A DNA stretch of 64,000 nucleotides from the NCBI RefSeq assembly GCF_004804275.1, contig NZ_STGI01000001.1:1-64000 (forward strand). The letters are read 5' to 3'. Within the stretch, counting starts at the first letter, position 1. Each line of letters opens with the position of its first letter. Positions 56,404 through 64,000 of the stretch are shown in pieces. The stretch is from Herbaspirillum sp. ST 5-3 (GTDB taxonomy: Bacteria > Pseudomonadota > Gammaproteobacteria > Burkholderiales > Burkholderiaceae_D). The notes under the pieces are model-generated. The model worked only from the letters and a program-made list of their open reading frames with translations. It did not search any database and was not told the origin of the DNA. The position numbers were made by a program, and so were the translations under genes.

Positions 56404-56763
56404 CTAGCCTCCTAAGACTGTATTGCTGGCAGCGTTGCTGCTTATGGTTATTAAATTAGAACGCCCAGGAAAACCGGGGTTCGCGAATTGACGCGGACGG
56501 TGTACGGCGGCGTTTCGGTGAATCCGAGTGCGCCGCGCAATGCCCATCCAATAGGGAGAGCTGTTCACGGCTCGCCCACCATCACAATCTGTATATCGAG
56601 GAACAACCTGAACAGCCCATCAATGGGAAATCGCAGCACCACTATATGTAGTGGCATGCGCTGCGATTGAGACTAATTCTAGTGTCAGGTCCGGGAGGAT
56701 GCAATATCTTTTTTACTTGATCTGCATTAATTTTTTTAGCAATTTCTGCGTTGACTTTTTCTT
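56404..56763. other. Regulatory region and leader upstream of nrdA
   Basis: These 360 bases lie between ampD and nrdA. The part near ampD (about 56700-56763) is strongly AT-rich. The nrdA promoter with two NrdR-like boxes lies at 56639-56704; the transcript would then have a leader of about 265 bases, whose role I cannot see. Open frames here, including a lysine-rich one that runs out of ampD in another frame, lack support as genes. Confidence 0.6.
56639..56704 (-). promoter_or_regulatory. Predicted nrdAB promoter with two NrdR boxes
   Basis: On the minus strand the -35 is TTGCAT (56704-56699), the spacer is 17 bases and the -10 is TAGAAT (56681-56676). A box reading GACACTAGAATTAGTC (56686-56671) spans the -10. 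A second box, CCACTACATATAGTGG (56654-56639), lies just downstream. Their centres are 32 bases apart, about three helical turns, which is the known geometry of NrdR sites. Each fits about 12 of 14 positions of the NrdR consensus ACACWATATWTWGT by my count, in the better orientation. Confidence 0.72.
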
Positions 56764-57360
56764 TTATCCGTGCAGAAACCGAAGTGTGTGCAGCGCCAAC
56801 GAATGTGGTTCTTTTTGAATCAAGCACTTGCGGTAGCCATCCCAGTCGAAGAACGGACCAGGGTCCGTCTTGCGGCCGGGTGCGATGTGTTCATGACCGG
56901 CAACATCGGTGAGAGGATAGCGGGCTCGCAGCGCGTGGGTGAGCTCGGCCAAGGCATCGTATTGCGCGCCTTCGAACGGTTCAAAATCGGTGCCTTCCAG
57001 TTCGATGCCTATCGAAAAATCATTGCAGCGCTCTCGCCCGCAAAACGACGACGCACCCGCATGCCATGCACGCTCGTTGGCGGAGACAAACTGCATCACC
57101 GTGCCGTCGCGCCGGATCAGGAAATGGGAGGAAACACGCAGGGTGCGCAGCTGGTCGAAATACGGATGTGCATCGCAGTCGAGCCGGTTGGTGAAAAGAT
57201 CGGCGATGTACGTTCCGCCGAACTGGCCGGGCGGAAGGCTGATGTTGTGAATCACCAGCAGATCGATCGTGGCATCGGCGGAGCGTGCATCGAAGTTGGG
57301 CGACGGCAGGCGCTGCACGCCACTGCTCCAACCGTCCTCGCCTATCTGGAATCGGTTCAT
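56764..57360 (-). CDS. ampD: 1,6-anhydro-N-acetylmuramyl-L-alanine amidase
   Basis: This 198-residue cytosolic zinc amidase cleaves anhydro-muropeptides in peptidoglycan recycling. It has VIHNISLPPGQFGG with the first zinc His, SSHFLIRRDGTVMQFV, RAWHAGASSFCGRE, NDFSIGIELEG and AGHEHIAPGRKTDPGPFFDW with the other zinc ligands. The start overlaps the pilR stop (ATGA), so it is coupled to the regulator although functionally unrelated. Its frame ends at 56764. Confidence 0.94.
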   Translation of the reverse strand: MNRFQIGEDGWSSGVQRLPSPNFDARSADATIDLLVIHNISLPPGQFGGTYIADLFTNRLDCDAHPYFDQLRTLRVSSHFLIRRDGTVMQFVSANERAWHAGASSFCGRERCNDFSIGIELEGTDFEPFEGAQYDALAELTHALRARYPLTDVAGHEHIAPGRKTDPGPFFDWDGYRKCLIQKEPHSLALHTLRFLHG

Positions 57361-58802
57361 GAATCCGGTTCGTGAATGGATAGTCGCTGCATGCGATAAC
57401 GCAGCTGGCGGAAGCTGATGCCGAGCAATTCAGCCGCCTGCGTCCGGTTGAAATGGGTTCTTGCCAGTGCCCGACGAATGATCTCGCGCTCGACATGATC
57501 GAGATGCTCTGGCAGTGAACATGGCAGCTCGACTTCGACAGGAAGCGCACTTGCGGCAACCGCACGTTCCGGTCCGGCGGCAGGCGCCGCCGGCGGCTCT
57601 GTCGGCTTGGCTACGTGTTGCGCATTCGACAGATCGCTCACGGATACCGGCTTCAGCGCAAGGTCTCCTACCTCGATGACACCTCCGTTGGCAAACGCCA
57701 GCGCTCGCTCAAGAATATTTTCCAGCTCGCGCACGTTGCCGGGAAATGGATAGGACTGCAGTGCTTGCAGCGCCTGAGGCGACAGCACAGCCCTGCTGCC
57801 GCAAGAAGACAAGCGCTCCAGCAGCGCGTCGGCCATCTGGCTGATATCTTCCAGGCGCTCGCGCAGCGGGGGCAAACGCAATTCGATGACATTCAGGCGA
57901 TAAAACAAATCCTGGCGGAACGTCCCCCTTTCCACGCATGAGGCCAGGTTCTGATGGGTTGCGCTGATCAAACGCACATCGACCGGCTCCTCCACCGTGG
58001 CGCCGACCTTGCGGACGCGACGCTCCTGGATTGCGCGCAGCAACTTCACCTGCATCGGCAACGGCAAGTCGGCGACCTCGTCCAGCATCAGGGTGCCGCC
58101 GTTGGCTGCCTGGAAGAAGCCGTCGCGATCATCATTGGCACCGGTGAACGCGCCTTTGCGATAACCGAAAAATTCGGCTTCCATCAAGGCTTCCGGAATG
58201 GCGCCGCAATTGACCGCGATGAACGGCTTGTCAGCGCGCGCGCTATGCGCGTGTATGTCCCGTGCGGCCAGCTCCTTGCCGCTGCCGGACTCGCCTGTGA
58301 TCGCGACCGGCGCCATGCTGCGCGCCAGCCTGACAATCTGCGCGCGCAAGTCTCGCATGACTGCCGAATCTCCGGTCAGGCGCGAAGTAGCCGCCTCCAC
58401 CTGGCCAGACGACGGACTCGACCCGCTACCGGCATGTTGGGTGCGCAGCGCCGACTGCACCATCAGGCGCAACTGATCCAGGCCGATCGGCTTGGACAGG
58501 TAGTCGAACGCTCCGGCCTTGAGCGCGGCGACTGCATTGTCGGCGCTGCCAAATGCGGTAATCACGGCGATCGGAGTGTTCTTGTAGGTACTCGCCACCT
58601 CGCGCACCAACTCAATGCCAAGTCCGTCCGGCAGGCGCATATCGGTCAACACCAATGCATACTCGTGCTCTGCGAGGAGCGCGCGTGCTGCCGCGAGCGT
58701 TTCGGCGCAATCGACATCCAGACCCATCTTGACAAGCGTGATCTCAAGCAGCTCGCGCAGGTCGGCTTCATCGTCAACGACCAGGATACGGGGTGCGGTC
58801 AT
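57357..58802 (-). CDS. pilR: PilR: sigma-54-dependent response regulator of pilin expression
   Basis: This 481-residue NtrC-family regulator has a receiver domain with Asp54 in LTDMRLPDG, an AAA+ domain with Walker A GESGSGKE and an intact GAFTGA loop, and a C-terminal Fis-type helix-turn-helix (FNRTQAAELLGISFRQLRYR). It should activate pilA transcription with RpoN. It overlaps pilS by four bases and ampD by four bases. Confidence 0.94.
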   Translation of the reverse strand: MTAPRILVVDDEADLRELLEITLVKMGLDVDCAETLAAARALLAEHEYALVLTDMRLPDGLGIELVREVASTYKNTPIAVITAFGSADNAVAALKAGAFDYLSKPIGLDQLRLMVQSALRTQHAGSGSSPSSGQVEAATSRLTGDSAVMRDLRAQIVRLARSMAPVAITGESGSGKELAARDIHAHSARADKPFIAVNCGAIPEALMEAEFFGYRKGAFTGANDDRDGFFQAANGGTLMLDEVADLPLPMQVKLLRAIQERRVRKVGATVEEPVDVRLISATHQNLASCVERGTFRQDLFYRLNVIELRLPPLRERLEDISQMADALLERLSSCGSRAVLSPQALQALQSYPFPGNVRELENILERALAFANGGVIEVGDLALKPVSVSDLSNAQHVAKPTEPPAAPAAGPERAVAASALPVEVELPCSLPEHLDHVEREIIRRALARTHFNRTQAAELLGISFRQLRYRMQRLSIHEPDS

Positions 58803-60523
58803 AATGAATGCAAGTCAGGTAAAAGTGTGTCGTCCATGGCAAAGGTAATGACGAACCTGCCGCTCGGCTGATCCATTCCGCCCTTCGAGAAATCCATGCG
58901 GTATTCGTAATCGAGCATGGCGCCGTTATTCAAACACAATTCGCGCGCCAGGTAGAGACCGAGACCGGTCCCCTTGCTGGAAGTCGTGTAAAAAGGCTCG
59001 AACAAATGCGACCGGACTTCCGGTGAAATGGCCGGCCCGTCATCCTGGACATGCAGCTCAAGCCGGTTTGTCGCCGGGGAAATCGCGTGGATCCGAATAC
59101 TTGCAATGCGCCCACTGGCGTAGCGTATTGCATTCGACAGCAAATTGATCACCACTTCCCGCAAGTGCAGCGGATCAAAGCGCACATGAAGGCGGGCCAT
59201 GGGACCGAAAGCGATGACGCCTGACGCGACCGCGTGCCCTTCCACGAACTCGTCGACGATTTCGGCAAGAAAGGGGCCGAGCGCCAAGGGCTCATGACTC
59301 ACATGCGCCCGACGCGACAGCTTGAGGATATCTTCGATCATCCGGTTCAGGCGGACCACGTTATCGCCGACGATTTTCAGCAAGCGAGACTGGGTCGGAT
59401 GCGTGATGTCCTCGTTGAGCAGCGATGCAGCATGGGAAATGGCGGACAGCGGATTGCGCACTTCATGTGCAATGCTGGCGGTCAGTCGCCCCATCGACGC
59501 AAGCTTGAGTTGTTGCGCCTGGTTTTCGATTTCGCTGACATTTTGCATGAAAATGACCGTCCTGCCCTCGGGCAAATCGTCCGAGGTGACCTTGGCAAAA
59601 CGCAACTTCAAGTGGGCGAAGAGTTCGCGCCGCCCATCAAGAATCAGAGTCGAATTTGCGGCGAAATGGTTGCCAGGTTTGATCATCACATATGTGGAGG
59701 CAGCGGTGTCCGTTTCAGTCGCTTCGGCGGGACGCGCGCGCCATGCAGAAAAGGCTTCCGCAATCGGCACCAGGGAGGAAATGTCGACCAGCTTCATAAG
59801 GGCCTGCTTGTCCGCAAACGACAGGCCAAGCATGCGCTCGGCCGCCGGGTTCGCGGCATACACTTCGCTGTCCCTGCCCACGACGAGGATTCCGTCGCCC
59901 ATATCGGAAATGACGAGGCGATTGATCGCCTCTTGCAGCTGCAGTTCTCGTCCGCGTTGCGCCGCCAGCTCCTCCTGCTTGATCAGCTTGGCGGCGAGGC
60001 GATTGATCACATAAATCGCTGCAAAAAATGCCGCGCCGTACAATCCGGCCCGTGAAGGTGAAGCGTCCGGCATCGAGTGCAGAAGCTGGTAAGCGCTCTC
60101 CGACAACAAGATCAGCGTTACCACCGAGACAAAAAACAGCGCCAGCAACAGTGGCGCGAGAATGGCGCAACCGGCAAGCGGAAACAGATACAGAATGGCC
60201 AGGCCGGTCTTTGCGCCGCCGGCAGCGATGTACAAAAGCGAGATGGCGGTGATGTCGACGGAGAGTTGCGCCAGCAATTGAAGCATGAAACGCTTCTGGG
60301 AATACACGGACAACAGGGCGAAGGCAACGGCCAGCACCAGATACACAATGGCGGTCTGCCAATCCGCCTGAAAGCCCGCCTCGCCGCTCCCCTTTACCGC
60401 GTTGAAACTGAGGTAGACCAGCAGCACCAGCACAATCACGATACGCGTGACGCTGAAAGTCTGAAGCGGGCGCCAGAGAGTATCGCGCCCTTCGCGGCGG
60501 GCCAGTTGGGCCACCTGCATCAT
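58799..60523 (-). CDS. pilS: PilS: membrane sensor histidine kinase
   Basis: This 574-residue kinase has an N-terminal block of about six membrane helices (residues ~20-200), a PAS-like domain, the H-box ASIAHEVRNPLSAISHAA with the phosphorylated His, an N-box (NLLSNAIRYA) and a C-terminal ATPase domain ending in FYTTSSKGTGLGLYLARELC. It is the partner of PilR, encoded immediately downstream with a four-base overlap. In Pseudomonas PilS senses pilin levels in the membrane. Confidence 0.94.
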   Translation of the reverse strand: MMQVAQLARREGRDTLWRPLQTFSVTRIVIVLVLLVYLSFNAVKGSGEAGFQADWQTAIVYLVLAVAFALLSVYSQKRFMLQLLAQLSVDITAISLLYIAAGGAKTGLAILYLFPLAGCAILAPLLLALFFVSVVTLILLSESAYQLLHSMPDASPSRAGLYGAAFFAAIYVINRLAAKLIKQEELAAQRGRELQLQEAINRLVISDMGDGILVVGRDSEVYAANPAAERMLGLSFADKQALMKLVDISSLVPIAEAFSAWRARPAEATETDTAASTYVMIKPGNHFAANSTLILDGRRELFAHLKLRFAKVTSDDLPEGRTVIFMQNVSEIENQAQQLKLASMGRLTASIAHEVRNPLSAISHAASLLNEDITHPTQSRLLKIVGDNVVRLNRMIEDILKLSRRAHVSHEPLALGPFLAEIVDEFVEGHAVASGVIAFGPMARLHVRFDPLHLREVVINLLSNAIRYASGRIASIRIHAISPATNRLELHVQDDGPAISPEVRSHLFEPFYTTSSKGTGLGLYLARELCLNNGAMLDYEYRMDFSKGGMDQPSGRFVITFAMDDTLLPDLHSL

Positions 60524-60625
60524 CGCGTGGCGCCTTTAGGCAGTGGAAAAACCGGATTCATGCGTGGGTGTTGCAGGAAGCGCCGGCGCCACGCCGGCAG
60601 GCGTGCGGCAGCCAGGAGGTGGTCG

Positions 60626-60871
60626 TCAAGGCCCGACATGTTTGAGACGGTGCTCATCGCTGCAGAACACCTTGCCGGACGCAGCGGTGACGGATTCCGA
60701 GGCAGGAATGTACACGCCGCAATGTGCGCACTGCACCATCGGCTCGATCAGCTTGTCCTTCTTGGAGGTGCTGGAGGTGCCGGAGGCGTGACCGGTGCTT
60801 GAAACCTTATTGCTCCGGAGCAGCCACATCACGACGATGAAGCCGATGGCGGCCCACAACAGCAGCTTCAT
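60626..60871 (-). CDS. Small membrane protein with zinc-binding Cys/His site (PP0621 type)
   Basis: Start at ATG 60871 overlaps the stop of the upstream CcsA-like gene (ATGA); the longer frame to 61060 lies within that gene. The 81-residue product has one N-terminal membrane helix (about 3-18), a Ser/Thr-rich linker and a CAHC ... CSDEH module (Cys48, Cys51, Cys70, His74) likely to bind zinc. Homologues of unknown function are found next to pilSR and ypjD. Confidence 0.8.
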   Translation of the reverse strand: MKLLLWAAIGFIVVMWLLRSNKVSSTGHASGTSSTSKKDKLIEPMVQCAHCGVYIPASESVTAASGKVFCSDEHRLKHVGP

Positions 60872-61680
60872 GCCAAACCTCTGTGCAGCACGACTTCCAG
60901 CACGAAGCGGCTGCCGACATAAGCCAGCAGCAGGGTTGCAAACCCGGTGAGCGTAAACCGCAGCGCCGTCTTGCCGCGCCATCCACGCCAGACGCGGCCA
61001 GCCAGCAACGCGCCGAACAACACCCAGGACAGCATGGTAAAGATGGTTTTGTGATCCCACTTGAACGCCTTGCCGAACAATTCTTCGGAAAACACCACGC
61101 CGGACAGGACAGTGAGGGTCAACAAGCCGAAGCCAAAGCCGATCATGCGAAACAACAACTTTTCCATGGTCAGCAGGGCCGGAAGCCGGTCAAGCGCAAG
61201 CGCCAGCCAGCCGCTCTTCGATGCGTCGGGCGGGGTGTGCAAACGAGATTCTTGCAAGGCCATCAACACGGCATGAAACGCCGCGATGGTCAGGGAGCTG
61301 TACGCCAGGATGGCAATTGCGACATGCCACGGAAACAAGGCAGTCTTGCCCTCCAGCGGTACCACGCTGCCGGGGAACAGCACCGGCAGAACCACGGCCA
61401 CGGCGGCAGACGGCAGCACCAGGATGCGCAAGCCGTCGAGCGAGAAGTTACGATTTTCCAGCCAGTACGCCGCCACTGAAATCCATAGCGTTGCCGATAA
61501 CATGATGGCAAATCCGATGCGCAGCGATCCCGGCGCAATCATATCCGCCCACAGCGCGCCGCCGTGCAGCAACCAGCCAGCTGCGATTCCGGCAGAAATG
61601 GCCATACGGTGGCGCGACGGCAGGAAAGCACAGGTCGCGTAAAGCAATGCTGCGAGGACGAAAAAATAGGTGTACATCAC
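60868..61680 (-). CDS. ypjD: CcsA/YpjD-type cytochrome c assembly membrane protein
   Basis: This 270-residue protein has about eight hydrophobic segments and the CcsA/HemX-like features FPWHVAIAILAYSSLTIAA (a His in the membrane) and WDHKTIFTMLSWVLFG. The family may handle haem or substrate export for cytochrome c; in E. coli ypjD it has no clear role. It normally sits next to ffh, as here except for the regulator between them. It is coupled to the small zinc protein downstream. Confidence 0.85.
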   Translation of the reverse strand: MMYTYFFVLAALLYATCAFLPSRHRMAISAGIAAGWLLHGGALWADMIAPGSLRIGFAIMLSATLWISVAAYWLENRNFSLDGLRILVLPSAAVAVVLPVLFPGSVVPLEGKTALFPWHVAIAILAYSSLTIAAFHAVLMALQESRLHTPPDASKSGWLALALDRLPALLTMEKLLFRMIGFGFGLLTLTVLSGVVFSEELFGKAFKWDHKTIFTMLSWVLFGALLAGRVWRGWRGKTALRFTLTGFATLLLAYVGSRFVLEVVLHRGLA

Positions 61681-61747
61681 GCGAGTTGATTATTGGCAGA
61701 CCTTGAGTTTACACCATGGCCGATCAAACGCGCGTGCGCACAAGGTC

Positions 61748-63103
61748 TTATTCGGCGGCACGGCCGGCAGATAGCTGGTACTTTTTCAACTTGTCATACA
61801 GCGTCTTTTTCGGCACGCCGAGATGATCGGCTGTCGCCGCGACGTTACCTTCATTCACCTCCAGGGCTTCGGCAATCAGCATCCGCTCGTACGCGTCGAC
61901 TCGTTGCGGCAGGCTTTCCACTTCCGCCTGTTCTCCGGCCGGGATGCCTGCGGCATCTGCCACGCCTAGCACCAGCCGGTCTGCGAAATTGCGCAACTCA
62001 CGTATATTCCCTGGCCATTCGCGGATCTGCCACTGCGCCATCCTGGCAGCACTCCATTGAGGGACGGGCCGCCGGTATCGCAGGGCCGCTCCCTGCACGA
62101 AATGCGCGAGCAACAAGGGGATGTCGTCGCGGCGCTCGGCAAGCGTTGGCAGATCGATACTCACGACACCGATGCGGTAGTACAGGTCTTCCCGGAATTG
62201 CCTCCGCGCGCTCAACGCCAATAGATCTGCCTTGCTGGCTGCAATCACCCGGCAGTCGATCTGGATCCGTTCGTTGCCGCCAAGCCGTTCCAGCTGCCGT
62301 TCCTGCAATACGCGCAACAATTTCACCTGCAGCGCGAGAGGCATGGTCTCGATCTCGTCGAGAAAAATGGTGCCGCCATTGGCGTATTCCAGTTTTCCGA
62401 TGCGCCTTTTCTGTGCACTGGTAAAGGCACCCGCTTCATGACCGAAGACTTCACTTTCGAACACGGACTCGGGCAAGGCACCGCAATTAATCGCCACAAA
62501 CGGCCCCTTGCAGCCGCTGGCGGCGTGCAACTGACGCGCCACGACCTCCTTGCCGGTGCCCGTCTGGCCGTTGATCAGGATATCGACTGCGGCCGGGCCG
62601 ACCGATCGGATCAAGGTCCGCACCCGTTCAATCGCCGGCGACTGCCCGATCAGGGCGGGCACGTCCGGATCCGCACTCCAGGCCGCCTTCAAGCGGCGAT
62701 TCTCGATCACCAGCCGGCGCTTTTCCTGCGCCCGCCGGACCGTTTCCATCAATCGTTCCGCGGCGAACGGCTTCTCGATAAAGTCGTAGGCCCCGGCGCG
62801 CATCGCGTCGACAGCCATGCCGACATCGCCATGACCCGTGACGACGATGACCGGCAAATCGGGATCCAGCGCGACTACCTGTGCCAGCAATTCCAGACCG
62901 GAGCGCCCGGGAAGTCGTACATCGGTCACGATCACGCCGCCAAATTCCGCCTTCAGCCAAGGTTGCGCCTGTTCGACGCTGGCACAGGCTTGCACCTTGA
63001 ATCCGCCGAGTTCCAGCGTCTGCGCGGTCGCCATGCGCACCGTTTGTTCATCTTCAACAAGCACCGCTTCGAGCAATTCAGTCGCCGGCAAGTAATCCTC
63101 CAT
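61748..63103 (-). CDS. DctD-like sigma-54-dependent response regulator, apparently without adjacent sensor
   Basis: This 451-residue NtrC-family protein has a receiver domain (Asp61 in VTDVRLPGRSGL), an AAA+ domain with Walker A GQTGTGKE and Walker B FLDEIETMP, and a C-terminal Fis-type helix-turn-helix. The loop that contacts sigma-54 reads GAFTSA, not GAFTGA; DctD relatives are known to vary here. A cognate histidine kinase is not next to it. It is inserted in the usual ypjD-ffh neighbourhood. Its targets are unknown; C4-dicarboxylate control is a possibility but no dct transporter is visible. Confidence 0.85.
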   Translation of the reverse strand: MEDYLPATELLEAVLVEDEQTVRMATAQTLELGGFKVQACASVEQAQPWLKAEFGGVIVTDVRLPGRSGLELLAQVVALDPDLPVIVVTGHGDVGMAVDAMRAGAYDFIEKPFAAERLMETVRRAQEKRRLVIENRRLKAAWSADPDVPALIGQSPAIERVRTLIRSVGPAAVDILINGQTGTGKEVVARQLHAASGCKGPFVAINCGALPESVFESEVFGHEAGAFTSAQKRRIGKLEYANGGTIFLDEIETMPLALQVKLLRVLQERQLERLGGNERIQIDCRVIAASKADLLALSARRQFREDLYYRIGVVSIDLPTLAERRDDIPLLLAHFVQGAALRYRRPVPQWSAARMAQWQIREWPGNIRELRNFADRLVLGVADAAGIPAGEQAEVESLPQRVDAYERMLIAEALEVNEGNVAATADHLGVPKKTLYDKLKKYQLSAGRAAE

Positions 63104-63501
63104 CAGGGCGGGTTAAGTTGGATGAGAGCGGCAGCCGGATCACGAACTCAGATCAGCGTCGGCCACGCAGCGTAGTCACGGACTTCAGCAAGAATCTCAT
63201 ATTACCCCCGGCAAATGCGCGACATGGACGAAAAACTTGCATTTCTCCAATGTCGCCTTCGCGTCCGGGTCACTTACCCAGCGTGCGATAAATATTTATT
63301 ACGCTCCCGAATTTCACGCTCCACCAGTGATGCGAGGCAGTTCGCCTCCAGTCAATCGCACGCATTGCGCCCGCTTTCCATATTTCCGCCAAATCGACCC
63401 GTGAGAGCGAGAGAAGCGACTGCATCGGGTAAAATGAGGCCTGTTCCCGATGCCTCATCCAGCAGCATCGTCCCACCCCATTTCTTGATATATCGTCACC
63501 C
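63104..63501. other. Divergent intergenic region between DctD-like gene and ffh
   Basis: These 398 bases contain no supported gene. A perfect 12-base AT palindrome (ATAAATATTTAT) lies at 63288-63299. A TAAAAT that could be the ffh -10 is at 63430-63435, 67 bases upstream of ffh, without a clear -35. I looked for sigma-54 -24/-12 elements and did not see a convincing one. Confidence 0.5.
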
Positions 63502-64000
63502 ATGCTCGACAACCTGACTCAACGACTGGCCAAAGTCGTCAAAACGATGCGCGGCGAAGCGCGTCTGACCGAATCCAATACCGCCGAAATGCTGCGCGAA
63601 GTTCGCCTGGCGCTGCTTGAGGCTGACGTGGCACTGCCGGCTGTGCGCGAATTCGTCGCTCGCGTAAAGCAGAAGGCACTGGGCGAGGAAGTCATCGGTT
63701 CGCTCACTCCCGGCCAGGCCCTGGTCGGCGTAGTGCAGCGTGAGCTGGCCGCGATCATGGGTGCCGATCTCGGTCCGGACGCCTCGCAACTGAATTTCGC
63801 CACCCAGCCCCCCGCCGTCATCCTGATGGCCGGCCTGCAGGGCGCCGGCAAGACCACCACCGTGGGCAAGCTCGCCAAATACCTGCAGGAACAGAAAAAG
63901 AAGAAAGTGCTGACCGTCTCGACGGACGTGTATCGCCCTGCCGCCATCGGCCAGTTGCAGACAGTAACGACCCAGGTCGGCGCTGACTTTTTCCCGTCTT
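63502..64000 (+). CDS. ffh: Signal recognition particle GTPase Ffh, N-terminal part
   Basis: About 166 codons are inside the window before its right edge. The helical N domain begins MLDNLTQRLAKVVKTMRGEA, and the G domain starts with the P-loop LMAGLQGAGKTTTVGKLAKYL; the DVYRPAAIGQLQ segment follows. Ffh with 4.5S RNA targets membrane proteins to the translocon. The start is ATG 63502. The rest lies to the right. Confidence 0.95.
   Translation, partial: MLDNLTQRLAKVVKTMRGEARLTESNTAEMLREVRLALLEADVALPAVREFVARVKQKALGEEVIGSLTPGQALVGVVQRELAAIMGADLGPDASQLNFATQPPAVILMAGLQGAGKTTTVGKLAKYLQEQKKKKVLTVSTDVYRPAAIGQLQTVTTQVGADFFPS

Noticed and set aside
56642-56827. Minus-strand lysine-rich 61-codon frame across the end of ampD
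   Set aside because: It overlaps ampD in another frame and runs across the predicted nrd promoter; no start signal supports it.

Overview
The window looks like a chromosomal segment of a betaproteobacterium of the order Burkholderiales, most likely near the family Oxalobacteraceae. This rests on moderately high GC, the gene content and familiar neighbourhoods: pilGHIJ-chpA next to a photolyase, yqgE-ruvX-pyrR-pyrB with an inactive dihydroorotase homologue, accB-accC-prmA-DUF3426, nrdAB, pilSR-ampD, ypjD next to ffh, and a lysine/alanine-repeat histone H1-like protein. The genus is not resolved. I found no insertion sequence, prophage, CRISPR array, tRNA or rRNA.

Layout. 1-12.7 kb is a surface-polysaccharide region, nearly all on the minus strand. 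A WecA-type initiating transferase and the start of phosphomannomutase lie at the left edge, and galE is on the plus strand. A long minus-strand run follows: rfbB-rfbA-rfbC-rfbD (dTDP-L-rhamnose), manC, a Wzm-type ABC permease, gmd, rmd (GDP-D-rhamnose) and two GT4 glycosyltransferases. It resembles the Pseudomonas A-band D-rhamnan cluster, but no gene for the ATP-binding partner (Wzt) is present. 13-18.4 kb holds apaH, plsC and the yqgE-ruvX-pyrR-pyrB-pyrC' run. 18.4-29.9 kb holds phrB and the Pil-Chp chemosensory operon pilG-pilH-pilI-pilJ-chpA, which controls type IV pili. 30-35 kb holds rubredoxin, a divergent ThiD-like kinase, hemL, an NRAMP-related transporter and corA. 35-42.7 kb is a tightly packed minus-strand run (mpl, yqiA, ubiC, an RNB exonuclease, a TonB-like protein, aroE, mtgA, a DUF4124 protein). 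42.9-50.1 kb is a plus-strand housekeeping run (nucleotidyltransferase-like protein, TlpA-like thioredoxin, aroQ, accB, accC, prmA, DUF3426, PfkB kinase, lipoprotein). 50.1-56.8 kb holds yggU/yggT, the H1-like protein and nrdAB. 56.8-64 kb holds ampD, pilR, pilS, a small zinc-binding protein, a CcsA/YpjD-type protein, a DctD-like sigma-54 activator and the start of ffh.

How the genes fit together. ManB, ManC, Gmd and Rmd make a complete route from mannose-6-phosphate to GDP-D-rhamnose, and the two GT4 enzymes, the WecA-like enzyme and Wzm are the expected users. Two separate regulators of type IV pili (Pil-Chp and PilSR) lie in the same window. Peptidoglycan recycling genes occur twice (mpl and ampD).

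The observations I would check first are the missing Wzt, a paired NrdR-box promoter upstream of nrdA, an NRAMP homologue with altered metal-site motifs whose ribosome-binding site sits in a hairpin, and a ThiD-like protein that lacks the usual catalytic residues. Nothing here is clearly a wholly new system; most of the window is conserved core genome.
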